Below are positions 25,915-39,158 of a stretch of DNA of 64,000 nt, piece after piece (position 1 is the first letter of the stretch; each line of letters begins with the position of its first letter). Under the pieces are notes generated by a model. That model was not told the origin of the DNA, did no database searches, and saw nothing but the letters and a program-made list of their open reading frames with translations. The stretch is from Syngnathus acus (Eukaryota > Chordata > Actinopteri > Syngnathiformes > Syngnathidae): positions 7,871,476-7,935,475 of the forward strand of contig NC_051089.1 in assembly GCF_901709675.1 (NCBI RefSeq), in the 5' to 3' direction. The translations under genes and the position numbers were made by a program.

Positions 25915-27637
25915 CGACTCAACTGCCAAGCTTTTAGACTCACCGGCTTAGTTTCTCGCCTTTGGGCTGTCTGTTGGCAGTCAGTTAAAAGCCACTTTTA
26001 CAGTTGAAACTCCTGTTAATGCTTCAGTGATGTCAAGAATTCACAATCTATATTTAAAGCTCATATTCAACGTAACAAACAAGGAGGTTCTTGTGAAAAT
26101 AAAGGGCAAAGCTAGTTTTTCTGGTGGCTGTTTCCCAGAATCACTTATCGGACCAATGGCAGCCATTTGTAAGGACTGGCTTGACTCTGACTCTTCAACT
26201 GACACGCTGAGTGTTCACTTTATAAATCAGTACATTACTGGAATACAAAGTGAACGTTAAAGAAGGCAGGAGTGAGTATGAGTGTTGCGAAACTTTTTGC
26301 TTATCATTTGGGGAATAGTGGCAGCACAAGGGTCTTGTGAGGTTGATTGTTTTTGCCCCCACTCTTTTGTAGAATGATTAAGATTGTCAAACTATATAGT
26401 GGTGGAGTCTCTTTTGCTGCCTTACCTCGATGAAACATTCTCCCCAAAATATCGGATGATTGTTTTGCAATTGCCTAATTTTACTGCCTGCTTGAGTGCT
26501 TCTCTTTTTTTGAGTGAAATGTGTTCATTAAAAAAAGGTCAATCGATGCTGTGTGTCTTCATTTTATTTAACATAACCACATAACTATATTATAAATTAT
26601 AAACTTGGGCAAAATTATTGCTACGTCGCATCTAAATAAAAACACACAATTACCACTTAACTGATATGACTGAAATTTGCATATTTTGACAGGCTACAAA
26701 GCTGAATGATGTGTGAAGATGCTCAAGCATTATGGCAAGTCACTGAAGTTGTATTGTTTTAACACAAAAATGAAGACTATTAAGAAAACACTAGATGAGG
26801 AGGAAGTGTTCTTATGCTGGGTATGATGTATCTGCAGGATACAAAGAAATCTCAAGGCATCTGACATTCTGAGTAGCCAAGTGACCAAAATCTTGGTCTC
26901 AGCTGTACTGTCAACTCCTTTGGCAGGGTAGTGACCCGAAGCACAGACTAAAGCACGCCGCAATTGACAATAAAATATGGGGCTGTTTTAAAGTGGCCTA
27001 ACTCGTGATCTACATCTTTGGAATTAGCGGATCAAACAGAATAGAGATGGTTCAGTGAAAATATAAAGGTTAATGACTGACAGCAAATATAAGGGTTAAT
27101 GACTGACAGCAATCCTAGAGGGGATTTTTTTTTCACCATGTGCATTGTGTTGTCTGCCATTATATAAAAACAAAAGCAAGGCCTAAACCCTCAGGTATTT
27201 TTTAATCGCTGGTAAGGTCAGTGACAAGAACAAAGGCCGCATTGTCTTATCTTTTATTGCAGTACAATACTCTAAAAATATTGTTAAATTGTCTTCAAAC
27301 CAGATGGGGGGAAAAAAGCATGTTAAACAATACACAGTCATAAATATTTCTTCCATTTATGTGCAAAAGTTGCAATTCATTCAAGGATGGAATGTCCAGA
27401 TTGTAACCCATCACTAAGTCCCACAGAAAAGGCAAACATATTATTTAATGTACATACAATCCAGCTTTGTCGAGACATCTTTGACACGTGAGTGCATATT
27501 ATCCCAAGCGTGACTCAGGCAAAGATTAAATTTGGACTTTGGCTTTAGATTAAAAAAAAATAGCATGATAAGTAAATTAGAGAGAAGGGCAGCAATGAGG
27601 AACAAATAAAATTACATCACACAAATATAGTCATCAG
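25915..27637. other. convergent ddx21 / chitin synthase 3' region
   Basis: The two stop codons face each other across 1.7 kb. Candidate right-reading AATAAA signals for ddx21 are at 26635-26640 and 26969-26974. A left-reading one for chitin synthase is at 27253-27258. A two-copy direct repeat (ataagggttaatgactgaca type) lies near 27062-27115. No further gene is seen. Confidence 0.5.
27253..27258 (-). terminator. candidate chitin synthase polyadenylation signal
   Basis: TTTATT on the plus strand reads AATAAA on the gene strand, about 380 bases after the stop codon. It is a sequence match only. Confidence 0.45.
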
Positions 27638-30600
27638 CTACATGTCATCGCTTGTAACGTTCAATCCACCGACGTTAAGGTTCTCTAAAGTCAAGCCATC
27701 GTCTTCGTCGTCCTAGAGAATGAACACAACAAATAGAATTACAGCTCTATTGATAGTCTAAAGTGAACGGCAATGAGCTGGCTTTATGTTGCAAACTTTG
27801 CCCATATTTGATTTAGATAGTGATAATAATCTGTTGATTGAGTTGAAGTATACAAGCAGTGTACAAGAAATGGAAACCATCTGAACCTGCAGATTTGGAG
27901 CCGTGCTAACAAAATCAAAAGTCATACACATATATAAACAATAGCGAATTATCAATTAAAAAATACATATGTGTATATGCACATTTTAATAGAACTATGT
28001 TCTCCATTCTAACAGAGTTTTGCGCCTGAGTGACGTAATTGTTGATTGGCTACAAAAACGTCATGACGTCTTTGCGAATCAGCTGAAGTTTGTTTGCACA
28101 ATCCCACGATCACCCCTTCCATTTTATTCCTCCCCACAAGAAATGCACGTTTTACTTAAACTTTTAGGATAGGACCACAGAAAAAGGGACGTTTGACCCT
28201 CCAGCACGAAGACAGACCCCGACGTTCCAAGACAATAATACTTCCGCCTCATCGGCATCACGCGACAACAACATTGGCGATCGAAAACAAGGGAGAAACA
28301 AATGCATGTAAGTAATATTTATTGCTTTTCACTGTTATCACCCTCGTGGTTGGATAGATGTTCCATACTTTGACGCGCGGCTCCAAATGATGCATTGCCA
28401 GTCTTGCATTTACCCAATGATTCTCAGTTGTTTGCAAAAATTGTCTCTTCAAGGAAGAGGTAGGGGAAGGAAGGGGTCAGGGATTTACTTAATTACTCAA
28501 TGTTTTAATAATTTGAGATGCACTTGCTTATGATGCAACAAACCAGGATCTTGTTAACAGTTGCTAAACTCTTGAGTGAGAAAAGTAAGTGAATTGATGG
28601 GGCAAGTTTGCGGTCAATCGGCCTACCATGCATGTTTTCGGAATGTGGGAGGAAAACTGAGCACCCGGAGCAATCCCATGCAGCCATGGGGCGAATATGC
28701 AAACTCTACACATTAAGATCAGAGCCAGAATTGAAGCCCGCACCTCTGAGCTGTGAGGCGGACGCACTAACTTGTGCTCCACTGTGCAGCCCAATTATCA
28801 AATGGTCTCATAAAGTTCATTTTTGCAGCATCTCCAACGCTTTACAGGTGGAATTTGTCTGATGGCACGAAGCTAATGTACCTAACATGCTTGTTGCTGG
28901 TTGGCAAACATTTATTTTATGCATGTTATCAACTCGTAACTAGTTGTTTTCTAGTTTGTCACTGGTACTAGATGTTTTCCAGCCAATTGATATTTTAGTA
29001 TTTGATAAGGATCTATGACAGTCAAAGTGGATTCAAATGTGTTAATTGTGTGTTACTTACGGCATCTTTCAGTTTGTAGTCCTTCTCGGTGCTGCGGTAT
29101 GACACCACATGGATCAAAGTGTAGACCCTGTAAGCAAATGAAACTCAAGTAGAGCAGTGCTTGCATGCCACCAAATTGACGGACCCCCCTCCCCTTTCTT
29201 ATTAACTATGTAAATATAACGATACAAAATGTTTGTGTGTGTACCTGTGATACAACATGGCGAGGAACTGGACGAGAAGAAGGATGGCAAAGGACAACAG
29301 AAACATTAAGCTGAGAGGCTCCACCTGTCAATATAAAATAATGTATGGGACAAATCACAATGACATCGTACATTGTTCAGGATGGCAACAGCTATGTATT
29401 AAATACAACATTGTTTTGTGTGCACCAACCTTGAGGTACTCTTCAGATTGTGTTCCATTTGAATAGAATTTCGGGATCTTGATGCTTATGACGTCATTTC
29501 CAATGGCTTGCAGGAAGAAGGTAGCAACCACCCACAGTACATTGACGATAAAATAGAGGAATACTGCCTGTGGGGTGTTGAGGAAGAATAGTTAGCAATC
29601 ATTTTCTAGGAAAAAGTCTTGAGTATGTGTTTGATGCATTTTTTGCATCCTTATTGAGTTGAAGGAAAGTCCTTTGAAAAGCAGAAGTCATTGTTTGAAA
29701 CAATCACATTAGCAGTTGGAATTCCAGAGACTTAATCAGTTTACATAAAAAGAATATTATCAAAATAATCCATTGCAAAACGGAATTAGTCTTTCTCAAA
29801 CCTTTAGCGACTCTCCAGGCCAATGATCTAATGTTTTAATATTCTGGAAAAAGTGAAGTTGACCCTCATGAAGTACAATAGAGGACATTAAAACAAAAAC
29901 TCAGTCTACTTTTGAATTGCATTCATGAGGCAAATGGGAGGCAGCCACCCAGTCCTTGGGAAAAGAAAAATAATTTAAAATCCTTTTTATATCAGCAGAA
30001 CTGAGCTGATGTGAGCTTAACGTGTTGATATTCTATGTTGACATTAAGCTAGCGCAATTTCTGAGTTTTTGTTAGAATAATTACAAAATATGTATTTCGC
30101 TTCGTTTTACGTTTAACTGAAAAGTTCAATAAACAGCTAGCAGCAACCATTTGGCCTCTTTTTTGTAAGAATCGATCACTATTTGATGCTTGTTGTGACA
30201 TTCCCTGCTACCACTTGGTACTTGAAATTTTTGTGTTGAAAAAAACTCATCCGAGGAACTCATCTCGAAAAACTCATGAATTGGAGCGCCACACAAAATT
30301 AGATATAAAACACAAAACATGAAAGGAAATTTGCTGACCTTATTACGTAGCGATTTTAGCTCTCTGGTCACCTCGTCCAGATGTGCTTTTGTGTCAACAA
30401 TGGGCTTCAAATAGCGCTCAATCAACTTCTTCCAGAAGTCATCTTCGTCCTATGCGTACACACATAAAGCAAGATACAAATATTTTCCCAATCTGGCTCA
30501 TCGCTTGTTTGAATTTTGTCTCAATTGTGCCAGCCCGTCAGCAGCTTCTTCTTTCAGACCTAATCGCTAAATCTCTATCTTACCTCTTCTAGTTTCTGCA

Positions 30601-33600
30601 CCTGAGGTGCAGTCAGAGTTTTCTCAATGGCTCTCTTGACTTTTCTGTCTAATCTTTCCATGCGATTGGTCTTCAGTGTGCGCCGAGCCTATACACACAC
30701 ACAAAAAAAATAGAGAATCAGGCTACTGGATTATATTCACCTAATTAATAGTGAGAGAAATAAAACCAGAAGGATTAGATGTGATCGAGTCAAAGCGTTG
30801 ATGAAATCTGTCCTGAAATTTAGGGCTGACTGAATTTTAAATTAGCTTTAATGTAAAGTTATATATATTTGCTGTTCTGCCTGTCTTTGTGAATACCTGC
30901 GCCGTCAATTCCTGTTGTAGTTCCTCTAGTTGGTTTTCTGTCAGAACATCTTCGGGTCCTATTCCGTATAGTTGTGCAGTGAGTGTGTCTGTTAACATTA
31001 ATATCAAGTCATCACACACGTCATCGTGATTCTTGCTGCGGAGGGAGGATCTGGAAAAGAAACTCCTTTTTAGATTCACAGTCATTGCAACACACGACGG
31101 GCGTTATATGACAAAGATTTTTATTTATTTTTTCGTCATGAAGAAAATACCATACCGTATTTGTTCTCTTAAGTTCCTCTTCAAGTTGGCAAATGTCAAC
31201 TTCTTTAGAAACTCTAGTTTCACTGGACTCACCCAGTCTAAGGAGACAGATGTGTACAAATACAATTTTTGATTTTTGAAATCTCATCATGCTGACATTT
31301 GTTATAGGCTGTCTTACCGCTAATAGGAAGGTCTGCATTCTCCTGGTTGTTGTTGTCATAATCATCATCATCATCTTCATCGTCGTCGTCTTCAGCTGCG
31401 CTTGATATACTTGCTTTTTCCATGCTATCGACACTACACACATGTACATTGGTGAGTCTTTGGAAGTTGCAACATTAAGTGCATTATTCTTGGGATAATT
31501 TTACAAAACGACAAATGCAGTTGACCTTTAGAACTGGAAAGGTTTGGCAAATAGTGCTTTTTGCCATTTTGTTTGGCTTTATTTGTGTAAAAGGTATTAT
31601 GATAAATCCATAACATATGAATTTTTACCATAACAGTTACTTTTACCTTCTTTTTACGCTTGCATGACAAGAAACACTTCTATAATAATTTATTATTTTC
31701 CAATAGAGTATTTTAAACATCTAGTTCAATAATTGTGTGTGGGACGAATCATAAACATTTGAATTGTGCTCGGTTCCTCTTGTTTAATGTCATTAACAAA
31801 GAGGTGAATCAAAGTAATAATAATAAAAAAAATGCAGTTACGTGTTTCTGGACATGTCAAAGCATCTCAACTCTCACCTCTCTTTATCAATATGTAATTT
31901 CTTTCCTCCTGGCTGTGCCATTTTGTTGGCGTCAGCTGGAGGCTGCAGCTCCATTGTTAAAGCAGGGTGTTCATTCGTTTCCTGGGCTGTGATTGGAAGG
32001 GGAGCTGCTTGCTGCCCAGTCCGTCCCGTGATTTGTTGAATCATCAAATTCTCAGTTTCTTGAGTTACCTGTCAATTCCAACCAGAAGTGTTATAAATTC
32101 ATTCAGCGGGTGCACAGCAGCATATCAATAAAGTTGAGGAAGTTACCTGAAACTTCATGTCCCAGCAGCAGAGTCTGCAGTTTCGGTCACACAGCACGTT
32201 ATGGTTCTTCTTTACCTCGGTTCCTCCCCTAACAGAACAGGAAAAAAGATGAAACAAAAATAGCAAGAGCTACCATCTGATCATGTTCACTGGAAATAGT
32301 GAACATCGTCCTGCAGTCGGTACACCAAACCTTTTAATTTAACCAGGCAAGAAATAAAAGTTAATTAAATACATATTTCTCAATTGTTAAAAAAAAAAAA
32401 AAAAGTACAGTATACAGCTCCATTGGTCATGCATTACGGAATAAATCTGCTAATGTTGAAAGTTGGTGCATTACTTATTTGATTCCCTTGTGCCCCAGGT
32501 CACAATATGCATGTTAACCAGTGAGTAGATGGTAAGGAGAAGGTAGCCACTGGGAATGCAGATAAAATACATCAGGCCATAGATGATCATTCCTGTCGGA
32601 AAAAAAATACCATCACAATGCACGGCATGACACCATCTCAAAGTAAGAATGCTAATGATTATGCAATCTTGACATACCACACTCCTCGGGGTGAAGGATA
32701 GCAGTCACCGAGTACATGATTGTCATAGAAACCAGGAACACACCAGTTGGGGTTAGGAACGTTCCCTCCATCACCATATCACCTGAGAGCATACCGGTGC
32801 TTCAAAAAACTGCAGACATCTTCGTAACGTCGCAAAGCTCCGGCTGATAGATGCTCACCGATTATCGAAAAGAAGGACGCCGTCATGAGGAAGGCATACA
32901 GAACACTCATAATGGCAGCGATTGTTATCTGGTTGTTTGCTTTGGCAATGAAACAAATGATAATGTAGAACACAGGAGGGATGCTCGCAATGATGATGGA
33001 AAGAGTCCCCGAGATTTTAAAGACAAACTGGAAAGCACCTGCGGGAAAGGACATAACGGAATTCAAAATTGTGTAGGTTCATATAAATTGCAGGTAAAAG
33101 AAGAAAAAACATACCAGTAGACGGTTTTGAACCTACCTGCCACCATAAGGGTCACGGAGGCTGGCCCGAGAATAGACGAACCGACAGTGAACATCTGGTA
33201 GAAAATATAAAGTCTGGATATGGAGGGGTTTCTCTTGACAGTCTCTCCCCCACTGTTGTCATCAGCACAAAAGAGTTTATTTTAATCTGACTGCATTGAA
33301 TGAGATAATTCTGCCAACCACACTGGAGGAAAAATCTCGCAGTGTTCACTTGCTTAACTGACCTGTGCAGTAGGTCCAATGTATTAGCCAGTGTGGATGG
33401 TCCCCATCGTCTCCTCTGGTTATAAAACTCTTTAAACTCTTGCGGTGAGTTGGTGTAGGCATCCGATGCGGCATTGTATTCCACACGCCACCCTTGTTGC
33501 AGTAGCAAAGTACACAACCAACGATCCTCCCCTAAAATATTTAAAACAGACAAAAAAGAAAATTGTAAACAGCTGGCTGACATAACTGAAAGAGTGATAG

Positions 33601-36600
33601 GAGAATCTTGACCTTGGTCATATTGGACATATTCTCCAGCCCTTGTGGCAGTCGTCGTGTATCTCTTCAGCACGTTGTCATCCATTAAGGCCGATGCTCG
33701 AAACAGACTGAAACATCCTGGACTGCACAGCACAGACCCAAACACGTGTTCTGCTGTCTTCTGTAGCCAGTGACCCACTGCATACTCAAACTTCTGGTAC
33801 CACACCATGGGACCTGAAGGTTTCCGAGACTGAATTTACTAAAATATATCATTTATTGTCATATCATCATGTTGGTCATGAGCTAATAATAGAGAACACC
33901 CATTAAAAGCCCTGTGAAGTGAATTCAGAGAAATGTTTTGAAAAAAATGGAACATATTGTTGGGGAACACGTGCTTGAGAACCATGTAGTAAAGTACTCA
34001 AATGTGGATGGGCTATATGTAGCATCAAAGCAAACTATTTTAATTTTGTTTAGCATTTTTATTCCCCCTTATTCAAGGTCGTAATGAGTGGCAGGGCGCA
34101 ACAACTTAGCATCCGCTTTTGGCCCGTCGCCAATGATTTTAAGACATTGATTATTACAACATTGGTCAAAAAGTACTATGGACAGAAACGTTCACTTACC
34201 CATTCCGGTAGGGTGGATTCGTCCACAGGCCGCCCCAACATTTTCATACATCCTCAGCCTGTCAATCAAAATGTTAATTGTCATCAATCGGAAGGTTAAT
34301 CACCCTTGATAATTTGTGTTGTTGAATAAAAGCCACGATAGACAAAAAGTCAACATTATTTATTTATTATAATTTTTCTCTGTAATTTATTGTGTATTGA
34401 CAATAATACTGGATTCCCCAAAGCTGTGCTAGAGTCTGTTACTGACCTGTCTACTAGCAAGATCACGGCTTTCGGCTGGAAGTCGGTGTCCCCGTCCAGA
34501 GCCAGAACGTATACGTTGTCATCTGAGATGAATCTTCTTTTGTTGTCATTGTCATGTTGGGGCATGAGGTATATCTCACCATCCACAGAGATTAAAGACT
34601 CTCTGCATATGTCTTGGCGCTACAAAACAAATAAATTTCCAAAAACAAATTAATTTACATACACTGCAAATCCCCTCGCTTGTGTGATTTTAGGTGTTTA
34701 TAGGGTCTTACTTTGGTCTGAGGGTTTTTGGCAAGGTAGCCCTTCCAGCCAAGTAGATAATACATGTACATAATCTAAAAGACAACAATATTTGTTACTC
34801 AGTCATTTTTGAAATTATGATTTATCTTCTTTTGGTGTCCTACTTGGACATGTCCATGTCAACAATTTGCTTACCAAACACACACACTGATTTTGATGGA
34901 GTGAACCAAATTCGCATACCTGTGACCATCTCTTCTTGTTCCTGATGAGACCTTTGTCTTTAAGGTGAAAGTAGAGCATGTTTCCTTCTGGCATAACAAA
35001 TACAAGTCGGCCACCATATGGAGTTTCCACGATGGCTACGTCGTCAGGCTCTTTGTTGGTAAACACCCTGGATAAAAAATGATTGTCCATTTTCAAGACG
35101 CAATCAATCAATTCCACACAGATGAGTAATTTTCAAATCCATTAATCAATTATCGTGCGACCTTACCTGTAAACCTCGATGACAACTTGAGTCAAGTCAT
35201 TAACGTATGAATTAACCAGCCTTTTCCCTGTGTCTTTTTCAGTCATAAACGCATCATCCACGTAAATGTGACACTCAAAATCAAAGCAGTCCTTGTGTTC
35301 CTCCTTTGGATCACCTCGGTAACGGTCCAACCTTAAAACAAATTGGTACCTCTGTACATGACTCAAAATGGATCATTTCACTGCTCTGTGGTCTTTTGTG
35401 TTGCGGCAATACAAACCTGAACATGGAGGTCAGAATCTTGAGCATTTCATCGTAGGTCTCATGCCACATGGTGGCACATAGATAGATCACACAATTCTGG
35501 ATGTCATCGTGGCTAGAACAAGGACAAGAGAGCTGATAAGTCTTTCAGATCAAATCATGACATTACAGGTAATGTGAGAGATCCTTTTACTTACACAGGC
35601 AGTTTTGCATGCATCATCTCTAAAATGTATTTTTTAATTCAACTAATGTAGCTGTTGAAAGCACAACAACGCTAAGCAAAAGTAGAATGGTGCACTGTAG
35701 ACATAGCAAGGTTGAAAAATAAAACGGATCTGAGATTTGAGTTGTGGAACAAGAAGGCATCTGACTCCAAAAAACAAAACCGATATCAGGCATAATTTTA
35801 TTTCATGGCAGCTGGCAACCAATGTTAAGGTGCATGGCTGCCACCAACCATGTAGGTGTGCGGACCAACGCAACTAACTACATTGCTACTGAAATCCTTC
35901 CTATAGAAGCTTTCTCACCTTTCTTGGTTTCGAGCCCGAGACACCTTCATCTTGGTGTTAAGCAACAAAGACAAGTCTATGAAAGCAGATTCATAGAGCC
36001 GCCGAACAAAGAGCTGAGAGGTTCTCTCTATACGCTGGACCTAAGCGGTAGTCAACAAAAGATAAATGTAGTCATGTCATCTAATATGTAAACATGTAAA
36101 ACTGAATTCAAAAAATAACTATAATGGAAAAAATCTATTGTGAAGTTGCTGGAAAAATAAGTGCTTACCTTTGTTTTCCATACGTAGTAAGTGCATGTGA
36201 CCAATCCCGACCACATACATACCCCCTCAAGTGCCAGCATTGAAAAAGGCCATTGCAAGTAAGCGCTGTCAGTCAAATGATTAAATTGTTACATTCATGA
36301 TATGGAGGTAAGCAGATGCTTGCATTTTATACTGTACTGTATGTATTATTATTATTATTATTATACCTGTTAAGTGATGTTCGGCAGATGCTCTTAGTGA
36401 TTTCTAGAAAGACCACAGGGGTTGTGTTCTTGCGGCTCAAGGTGGACAAGGTGTCACAAAATTCTGCAATGGGGAAAAACATGTAAGTTTTTTTGTAAGA
36501 AATGACCAGGTTTCAAATAACTCACCCCTGATGTCCCCATGGTGTGTTTCGGCCAATTCATTTACTTGGGTCATGAAAAGTACAAGTCCCAATATAAGCA

Positions 36601-39158
36601 CCGAGGGGCCCGTGCTAATTAAGGGCAAGGCAAAACCCATCCTGACAGCATGAATCTTACAAGCTACCACCCCAAACCAGTGGCATGCCGCCGAGCAGAA
36701 GGCCTGAGGCAAGAAACAATGGGGGAGTTAGTGTCAGCCTTGTTAGGAAGACAATGAATCTCATTTGTTGCTCTGATGTAATAGATTTGATTAATCAACT
36801 TGGACAACTTTGATTATAAAAGGTGAGTTAGCTTGATTCTAACCTTCACCTACCTGTAAGAAAAACAGCCCCAGCCCAATTTGTAACAATTCCCAATCTT
36901 CACTCTTTAAATTGAAGTCTGGCCACTTGATGGACTCTCTAATGAGGCAATGATAGACAAGGTATACAGCTCCTACGAATGAAAAAAAAAACTATAAATT
37001 GTTTACAAGGCTGAGTGAAAATATAACAGATATATGTACAGTTAAAACAAATGTGTTTTCACTGAAATATTCCGTTCATAGCGAGAAAGCATTCTCATAA
37101 ATCTGAAATCAACATCTTTACTTAAATATTTGGTCTCTATAGTAAAGGTCAGGAACACGCTTTAATAAAAAAATGAGGGATCTTGAGGTGGTATCAATTA
37201 CAGTGTTAAATATAGTTAGCAGATTCTTTGTGAGTGTTGTTCCAGATCGTGAGTGCAGACAATTACCTATGACAATTATCCTCAACAGGCTGCTTATGAC
37301 AAACACAAAGTCCCTGAAACCATCCAGTTCTGACAATCTATCCTATAGGGAGATACAAAAAACAGTTTCAGTAAACGCTACACTGGATTATATGTTTGCA
37401 CAAAGCCAAAACAAAATAGTTTTAACATGGGTTAATCTCGGCTCAGAAATGTAGACGCTGAATGACAAGCACTCAGGATATTTGTTAACATAATTCTCCC
37501 TTTTACAATGTCAAATAGTGCTGAGTCAAAGTTTTTCCATCCATCCATCAATTTTCAGAATAGAAACACACCTGAATTCGATTTGTCGCTTGCATTGGAT
37601 TCTCCCACCAACAAAATGAGATAAGAAGTGAGGAGAAAATTCCAATTGCTATGTAGACATAGCAGTCGTCCTTCTGTCTATCCACATGCGAAGATACGCG
37701 GGCATAGTAGTCGATTCCTAGCAGGCAATATCCTGTTGAGATACATACATGAATGTAAGGTGGACTTGTAATTAGTCACCTGATCTTAAGAGAATAGCAT
37801 AGATTTAAATATGTAGTACAATTACCAGCGCATGTTAGAATGAGGGAGCACATTGGGAATATAATTTTCCAAGGTTCTGTCTGCAGTCGAAAGACGATCT
37901 GAAGAAGTGCAGACAAAATACAGACACCTCCGCTGATGAACAGATTTGTCAGAATGTCAAACTGGGGCATCACCACAAGCACCAAGACTGAAGTACCGAG
38001 TGACACAATGCACTCAATGGCACAAATCTGCAAAAGGAAAAGCACACCCAGGTCATTAGTCAGAAAACAGCAGGGATCGATAAACAAATAGTCGTGGACT
38101 CATCTAATAAACGTCACATACCCACAACATGGTCTTCAGGTTGGGCTGTACGAAGCTCTTGAAGGCACACCTCCACAGTGATTTCATGAACACCAAGAAG
38201 TTTGGGCAAACCAGACAGAACACCAGCATCAGCATGTAGAACTGTTTTTCCTTAGACTTTGACTCGTCTTTCGTGCTGGACAATGTTGACAGCACCAAAA
38301 GAGAACCCTGATTGGACAGACCAAAACACGTTAAACCTGATAGTTTTTCGTCTTCTATATATTTCAATACTATGTATGGAGAAGCTAAAATAAAGATGAT
38401 TGTGAGGTGATTAATATTAAAGTGGCATTTTTGAATCGCACCTTAGCAATAACGGCACTGGTCAGGACAGCTAAACCCACAATAATAGCCACCAGGTACT
38501 GGGCCAATTGGAAGCACCTTCTCTTCTGTTCCTTCTCAGCTCCTATTGGGTTGAGTTGAAATGGATCCCATCTTTCCCTGAGTCACACAAACACAGGCCA
38601 CCATATTCAGTTTATAGCATTGATAATACAATCAATCACCTTTACTGGGTGGTTATTATTGCACAATGACCTTAGATTAAAAAAAAAAAAAAAAGGGGAA
38701 TTATATATTTGTCAGCGTGTTCAGTGCAGAAATTCCTTTCGTTTATACATCACTTATGTAAAATAAATCCAAACACAAGGAAGTTCAAGTGATACTCTAC
38801 CAATTCGTTTTAAAAGAGTCGTCAATAGCTACGTAATCAGGATTATTATGAGAAAGATAATGGCTGAAGTATCTGCTTGTTATAGGATTTTTAACAATAT
38901 ATTTGCTGTGGTGCATATACTGTTTATATTTCACGCTGTGTGTAAAAATTTGATCTAATCCACACAGATTGGAAAAATCTAAAATAACAAAGGATCAGAT
39001 TTACGGTACTGTATAACTATGATTATATATATATACTGTACTTTTGTCTCTTGAAAATTGTTGCATCATATAAAATAAAGTTACTTGACAGATTTTAAGT
39101 ATATTTCTTACTTGAGTCGTTCCTGTATACTCTTCCCTCTGATTTTCACTTCCTCCAT
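27638..39158 (-). CDS. chs1: chitin synthase (GT2 family), full length
   Basis: The enzyme polymerises UDP-GlcNAc into chitin and extrudes it through the membrane. There are 34 coding exons on the minus strand, from 39112-39158, 38442-38577, 38122-38307 and 37826-38027 down to 29430-29567, 29245-29324, 29061-29127 and 27638-27712. They total 4215 bases (1404 residues), every phase matches and every intron is GT-AG. An N-terminal multi-membrane-span region (about residues 20-450) leads to the catalytic core: CATMWHET (486-493), DGD (673-675) in LALDGDTDFQP, GEDRW (776-780) and QRRRW (814-818). Membrane spans and TWGTRE (997-1002) follow, then an acidic and Gln-rich linker (about 1033-1134), helical segments, WKKLIERYL, two further spans (about 1286-1357) and an acidic tail. 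The layout matches animal type-2 chitin synthases. The ATG at 39158 follows an in-frame stop. The symbol follows zebrafish use; orthology is inferred. Confidence 0.92.
28612..28792 (-). mobile_element. SINE-like repeat in the last chitin synthase intron
   Basis: The plus strand reads accatgcatgttttcggaat, gtgggaggaaaactgagcac and ctgtgaggcggacgcactaa. This is the reverse of the tRNA-like head and middle of the repeat at 59233-59462. It lies between exons 29061-29127 and 27638-27712. Confidence 0.6.
32859..35512 (-). other. chitin synthase catalytic core exons
   Basis: These exons encode the catalytic block and the first membrane spans after it: 35417-35512 (CATMWHET), 35167-35331, 34920-35067 (TPYGGRLVF, KKRWSQ), 34712-34774 (MYMYYLLGW), 34447-34619 (DGDTDF), 34200-34258 (GAACGRIHPTG), 33613-33813 (GPMVWYQKFEY, SPGCFSLFR, QYDQ), 33363-33531 (GEDRWLCTLL, QRRRW), 33137-33252 (ILGPASVTL) and 32859-33038. 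UDP-sugar binding, the DGD metal site, the general base and the processivity motif are all present, so loss of activity by point mutation is not evident. Confidence 0.9.

Noticed and set aside
31021-31449. 142-residue minus-strand frame as a separate gene
   Set aside because: It crosses several chitin synthase exons and introns in another frame and has no family likeness.
27638-39158. Chitin synthase as fungal or arthropod contamination
   Set aside because: It is split by 33 GT-AG introns, one with a fish SINE inside, and is continuous with ddx21 and other fish genes.
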